From Collinsella sp. (GTDB lineage Bacteria; Actinomycetota; Coriobacteriia; Coriobacteriales; Coriobacteriaceae): a stretch of 10,288 bases of DNA. Of the stretch, positions 7,193 to 10,288 are shown one piece after another (positions within the stretch are counted from its first letter, which is position 1; each line of letters begins with the position of its first letter). The position numbers and the translations under genes are program-made. The notes under the pieces were generated by a model. That model was not told where the DNA came from and ran no database searches. It saw only the letters and a program-made list of their open reading frames with translations. Location of the stretch: positions 1 to 10,288 of the forward strand of contig JAGZSF010000022.1 in the NCBI GenBank assembly GCA_018381235.1, written 5' to 3'.

Positions 7193-7500
7193 TCAGCCCA
7201 GCGGACCCTGAAACAGTTCCTCATGCGAGCCCATTCTCACCAGCCTAATCACTGGGTTAGTCTTATGGGGAAGATAAAGAACGACCACATCGACCAAGCC
7301 ATCGGATAGGTGGAATCGATGTGGCCGTTGTAGTTTCCGCCCGGGTTTGAGAGCTCGTGGGCGCCATACTCCGCCGGAAGTGACCCATGAGCCACAAGCT
7401 CTGCAACCGCCGCTTTAAACTCACTTTTTAGCTGCGGATGCATGCGCATCGTTCGTTTGTAGTCCGCCTTAAATTGAGCCTCGACTTTAATCTCGAACAT
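7193..7500 (-). pseudogene. YafQ/RelE-type toxin, frameshifted
   Basis: Ribosome-dependent mRNA endonuclease family of type II toxin-antitoxin systems. The ATG at 7498-7500 lies two bases after the antitoxin stop, with GAGG seven bases upstream. The first 62 codons (MFEIK start, DYKR, HGSLP, GAHEL, GHID) look normal. The frame then runs into an unrelated tail and stops at 7249. Shifting one base near 7314-7315 restores a typical ending, with SDGLVDVVVLYLP, VIRLVRMGSHEELF and a TGA at 7193-7195. The span is 308 nt, exactly one short of 103 codons. One lost T (minus strand) in the run after GAT explains it. The GSHxxLF block carrying a conserved catalytic His is lost, so the encoded 83-residue product should be inactive. 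A sequencing error or a phase-variable or programmed shift cannot be excluded. Confidence 0.85.
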
Positions 7501-7502
7501 CG

Positions 7503-7802
7503 CTATTCCTCATCGAGGAATGACATAAGCTCATCAGCGTTATTGAATGACGGGCTATCGTCCGGCAAAATCCCCAACTCATGAGCCTCGGCGATCACCA
7601 TGGCACGCCTCGTCGCCTCGTTGGGCATCTCCGCCCTTCCTACAATCTCAAAAGGAATCTTTCGCTGATTTACCAGCTGCCGAACGGCAAGATTGAGATA
7701 GGAATTGAGGCTGAGGCCGACCGAATCCAAGAACTCAGTCGCCTGCTCCTTGAGCCCCTCTTCGAGGCGAACCGTCGTAGGCTTAACCGTTGCAGTAGAC
7801 AT
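7503..7802 (-). CDS. DinJ/RelB-family antitoxin
   Basis: A 99-residue antitoxin of the RelB/DinJ superfamily, normally binding and neutralising the adjacent YafQ-type toxin and repressing its own operon. The N-terminal half reads as a ribbon-helix-helix DNA-binding domain (TTVRLEEGLKEQATEFLDSVGLSLNSYL), with the usual strand-forming TTVRLEE near residue 9. The acidic C-terminus (DELMSFLDEE) would be the toxin-binding part. The start is the ATG at 7800-7802, with AAGGAGGT five bases upstream; the frame is open 31 codons further but without a ribosome site. It ends two bases before the toxin start, so translation is coupled. With its toxin frameshifted, it probably survives as an orphan antitoxin. 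Confidence 0.88.
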   Translation of the reverse strand: MSTATVKPTTVRLEEGLKEQATEFLDSVGLSLNSYLNLAVRQLVNQRKIPFEIVGRAEMPNEATRRAMVIAEAHELGILPDDSPSFNNADELMSFLDEE

Positions 7803-7833
7803 ACGCGACCTCCTTGCCCTCGTCTTTTGCATC

Positions 7834-7885
7834 AGTATACCCAATATAAATGGCAACCTGACGTTAGATAGCATCAGATTGCCAT
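7834..7885 (-). promoter_or_regulatory. Toxin-antitoxin promoter region with inverted-repeat operator
   Basis: On the minus strand TATACT (7839 to 7834) is a good -10 about 30 bases before the antitoxin start; the matching -35 is poor. Arms 7850-7863 and 7872-7885 pair 12 of 14 bases (ATGGCAA on one side, TTGCCAT on the other) around an 8-base centre. They lie over and just upstream of the -35 position. This is where ribbon-helix-helix antitoxins usually bind to repress their own operon. Operator function is inferred. Confidence 0.5.
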
Positions 7886-7916
7886 GCATATTCATGTCGC
7901 GGTAGACACGATTGCT

Positions 7917-8675
7917 CTACATCAACCCGCTGAGCGCAATGTCAACGGCCTCGTTGAGGTCGTCGGTAATGTGTACCAGATCCGGGTCGAGCGGGCTAAT
8001 CATACTGGCGCTCATTACCGGGCCGTTAAGCCAGTCGAACAGGCCCTGCCAGTACTCGGTGCCCACCAGCACAAGCGGCATGCGCTTGACCTTGTGCGTT
8101 TGCACCAGCGTGAGCACCTCGAACATCTCGTCGAGTGTGCCAAACCCGCCGGGAAAAACAATAGCGCCCGAGCTGTATTTGACGAACATGGTCTTGCGCA
8201 CAAAGAAGTAACGGAAGTCCATACCAAGGTTCACGTATTTGTTGAGCCCCTGCTCGTGCGGCAGCTCAATGCCCAAACCAACTGACTTGCCGTTGACGCT
8301 CGCCGCCCCCTTATTAGCCGCTTCCATGACACCAGGACCACCGCCGGTGATAACCGCCACGCCGCGCTGGGCAATCTTACGGCCGACTGTGCGCGCCGCC
8401 TTGTAGAGCGGATCGGTCTTGGGCGTGCGGGCACTGCCGAAGATGGTCACCGCGGGCCCGAGCTCGGCAAGCGCGCCAAAGCCATCGACGAATTCTGCCT
8501 GAATACGAAGGACGCGCCACGGATCGGCATGCAACCAGTCGGTTGAATCTTCGGGCGCCAGCAGGTTGGCGTAGGTGTTGTCCTTAGGAATCATGGGGCC
8601 GCGCATAACCACGGGGCCGCGGCGGTACGTCTCGTCGTAGGCGGGCTCGCCCTCGACGTTCTCATTCTTAATCAT
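7917..8675 (-). CDS. LOG-family protein (TIGR00730-type Rossmann fold)
   Basis: A 252-residue soluble protein of the LOG family, often mislabelled lysine decarboxylase. Characterised members are phosphoribohydrolases that split nucleoside 5'-monophosphates (cytokinin ribotides) into base and ribose 5-phosphate. Family marks are the GGGPGVMEAANKGA loop (111-124), Arg160-Lys161, and PGGFGTLDEMFE (175-186), which holds the catalytic and phosphate-binding residues. The N-terminal 70 residues form an extension before the core, as in longer bacterial members. The start is the ATG at 8673-8675, with AGGAG five bases upstream; an open extension to 8747 runs into the terminator hairpin. It lies downstream of tgt on the same strand. 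Its 3' end is duplicated in diverged form at 3569-3713, so it marks an island boundary. The physiological substrate is unknown. Confidence 0.9.
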   Translation of the reverse strand: MIKNENVEGEPAYDETYRRGPVVMRGPMIPKDNTYANLLAPEDSTDWLHADPWRVLRIQAEFVDGFGALAELGPAVTIFGSARTPKTDPLYKAARTVGRKIAQRGVAVITGGGPGVMEAANKGAASVNGKSVGLGIELPHEQGLNKYVNLGMDFRYFFVRKTMFVKYSSGAIVFPGGFGTLDEMFEVLTLVQTHKVKRMPLVLVGTEYWQGLFDWLNGPVMSASMISPLDPDLVHITDDLNEAVDIALSGLM

Positions 8676-8690
8676 GGGTACTCCTATCGA

Positions 8691-8739
8691 GAAAAAGAAA
8701 AGCGGGCGGGGTCGACGCCATGCGTCAAACACCCGCCCG
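8691..8739 (-). terminator. Intrinsic terminator between tgt and LOG
   Basis: On the minus strand an 8-bp GC stem (8732-8739 with 8703-8710), extended inside by GACGC/GCGTC (8714-8718 with 8722-8726), is followed at once by TTTTCTTTTTC (8701 to 8691). This is a textbook intrinsic terminator for tgt-direction transcription, about 150 bases past the tgt stop. It ends only 6 bases before the LOG ribosome site (8681-8687), so it lies inside the LOG leader. Confidence 0.8.
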
Positions 8740-8830
8740 AACATCAACTATTCGGTATGGTACCCACGATGCGTTATGCGCTTGCAAGGCATCGGTCAGC
8801 GGTCGCGCAGCCGACGTCAGCGAATGTGAC

Positions 8831-8845
8831 GAGCGGCTGCCGCTC
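8831..8845. other. Small hairpin downstream of tgt
   Basis: GAGCGG (8831-8836) pairs with CCGCTC (8840-8845) around a 3-base loop in the tgt-LOG gap. It has no U-tract. It may contribute to the tgt 3' end, but the main terminator is further on. The rest of 8741-8888 shows two GTCAGCG copies and no gene. Confidence 0.3.
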
Positions 8846-8888
8846 AGCCTTTGCCGTTGCCCACGCTCTGTAAGCGCGCCTGTCGCCC

Positions 8889-10028
<1,140 letters not shown>

Positions 10029-10065
10029 AAACTGGAACTCCTTGGTTGCGGTTCATACGCAAACC

Positions 10066-10071
10066 ATTATA
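10066..10071 (-). promoter_or_regulatory. Probable -10 element of the tgt promoter
   Basis: The minus strand reads a perfect TATAAT here, 37 bases before the tgt start codon and upstream of its ribosome site. At the usual spacing the -35 is poor (CGGTGC), so the promoter may be weak or need an activator. No other good promoter is seen between tgt and the right edge. Confidence 0.45.
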
Positions 10072-10107
10072 CGGGCAACCCGCAAGAAGCACCGACTCGA
10101 CAGAAAC

Positions 10108-10137
10108 TGGTGCAAAGGAAACCTGCCCCCTGCACCA
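10108..10137. repeat. Palindromic element, family C
   Basis: TGGTGCA (10108-10114) pairs with TGCACCA (10131-10137), and an inner GG/CC pair is possible. The minus strand reads GGGGGCAGG in the loop. It lies just upstream of tgt, next to a second palindrome at 10152-10188. It may be a mobile-repeat remnant or terminator-like structure; its role is unknown. Confidence 0.45.
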
Positions 10138-10151
10138 ATGCACCAGGATAA

Positions 10152-10188
10152 AAATGATCCGTTTTCCTCCGTCCCCAACGGATCATTT
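10152..10188. repeat. Palindromic element, family D
   Basis: A perfect 12-bp stem, AAATGATCCGTT (10152-10163) with its complement (10177-10188), encloses a 13-base loop. On the minus strand the loop reads GGGGACGGAGG. It lies in tandem with the family C element in the tgt upstream region. Its origin and role are unknown. Confidence 0.55.
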
Positions 10189-10221
10189 CCGACAGACACT
10201 ATGACCCAATCCGAGGGCACT

Positions 10222-10262
10222 AAAAAGGCAGGAGCCCCCGCTCGTGACCGCGGGTCGGGGCT
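10222..10262 (-). terminator. Intrinsic terminator of a gene beyond the right edge
   Basis: On the minus strand an AGCCCC.../...GGGGCT hairpin (10262-10233, with inner GCG/CGC pairing) is followed within a few bases by TTTTT (10227 to 10223). This fits a minus-strand gene that ends to the right of the window. It would separate that gene from tgt. Confidence 0.6.
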
Positions 10263-10288
10263 GCGACAATGATGTCGAAGTGCCATAG

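Overview
The window looks like chromosomal DNA of a high-GC Gram-positive gut anaerobe. Coriobacteriia, and Collinsella in particular, is my best guess. That guess rests on codon use, strong AGGAG-type ribosome sites, the gene set and the style of the intergenic palindromes; no database search was possible. Five housekeeping-type genes are GC-rich. An insert of about 4.2 kb between 3.6 and 7.9 kb is visibly AT-richer (hand count 43% GC in 4681-4740 against 67% in 9481-9540).

Left block (1-2384): a structured non-coding stretch (1-229), then a minus-strand pair read right to left. The pair is a HAD-family phosphatase followed by an M20 dipeptidase, 55 bp apart and probably one operon. A divergent control region (about 2385-2540) holds a good sigma-70 promoter for a plus-strand degV (fatty-acid-binding) gene. 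A 29-bp imperfect palindrome overlaps its -35 element.

Middle block (3402-7916): two palindromic elements follow degV. Next comes a 3' fragment of a LOG-family gene whose intact relative lies 4.35 kb away. Between them are about 400 bp of AT-rich inverted-repeat DNA; a 984-codon gene with an archaeo-eukaryotic-primase-like domain, an SF2 helicase and a degenerate PLD-like tail (the family databases call the TOTE conflict system primase); a second copy of the first palindrome; and a DinJ/RelB-YafQ toxin-antitoxin pair whose toxin carries a one-base deletion. This reads as a defence or conflict island inserted at the end of the LOG gene.

Right block (7917-10288): the intact LOG-family gene and, upstream of it on the same (minus) strand, tgt for queuosine tRNA modification. 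A terminator with a clear U-tract lies just before the LOG ribosome site. Beyond tgt are two further palindromic elements and a minus-strand terminator that probably belongs to a gene outside the window.

No tRNA, rRNA, CRISPR array, transposase or integrase gene was found.
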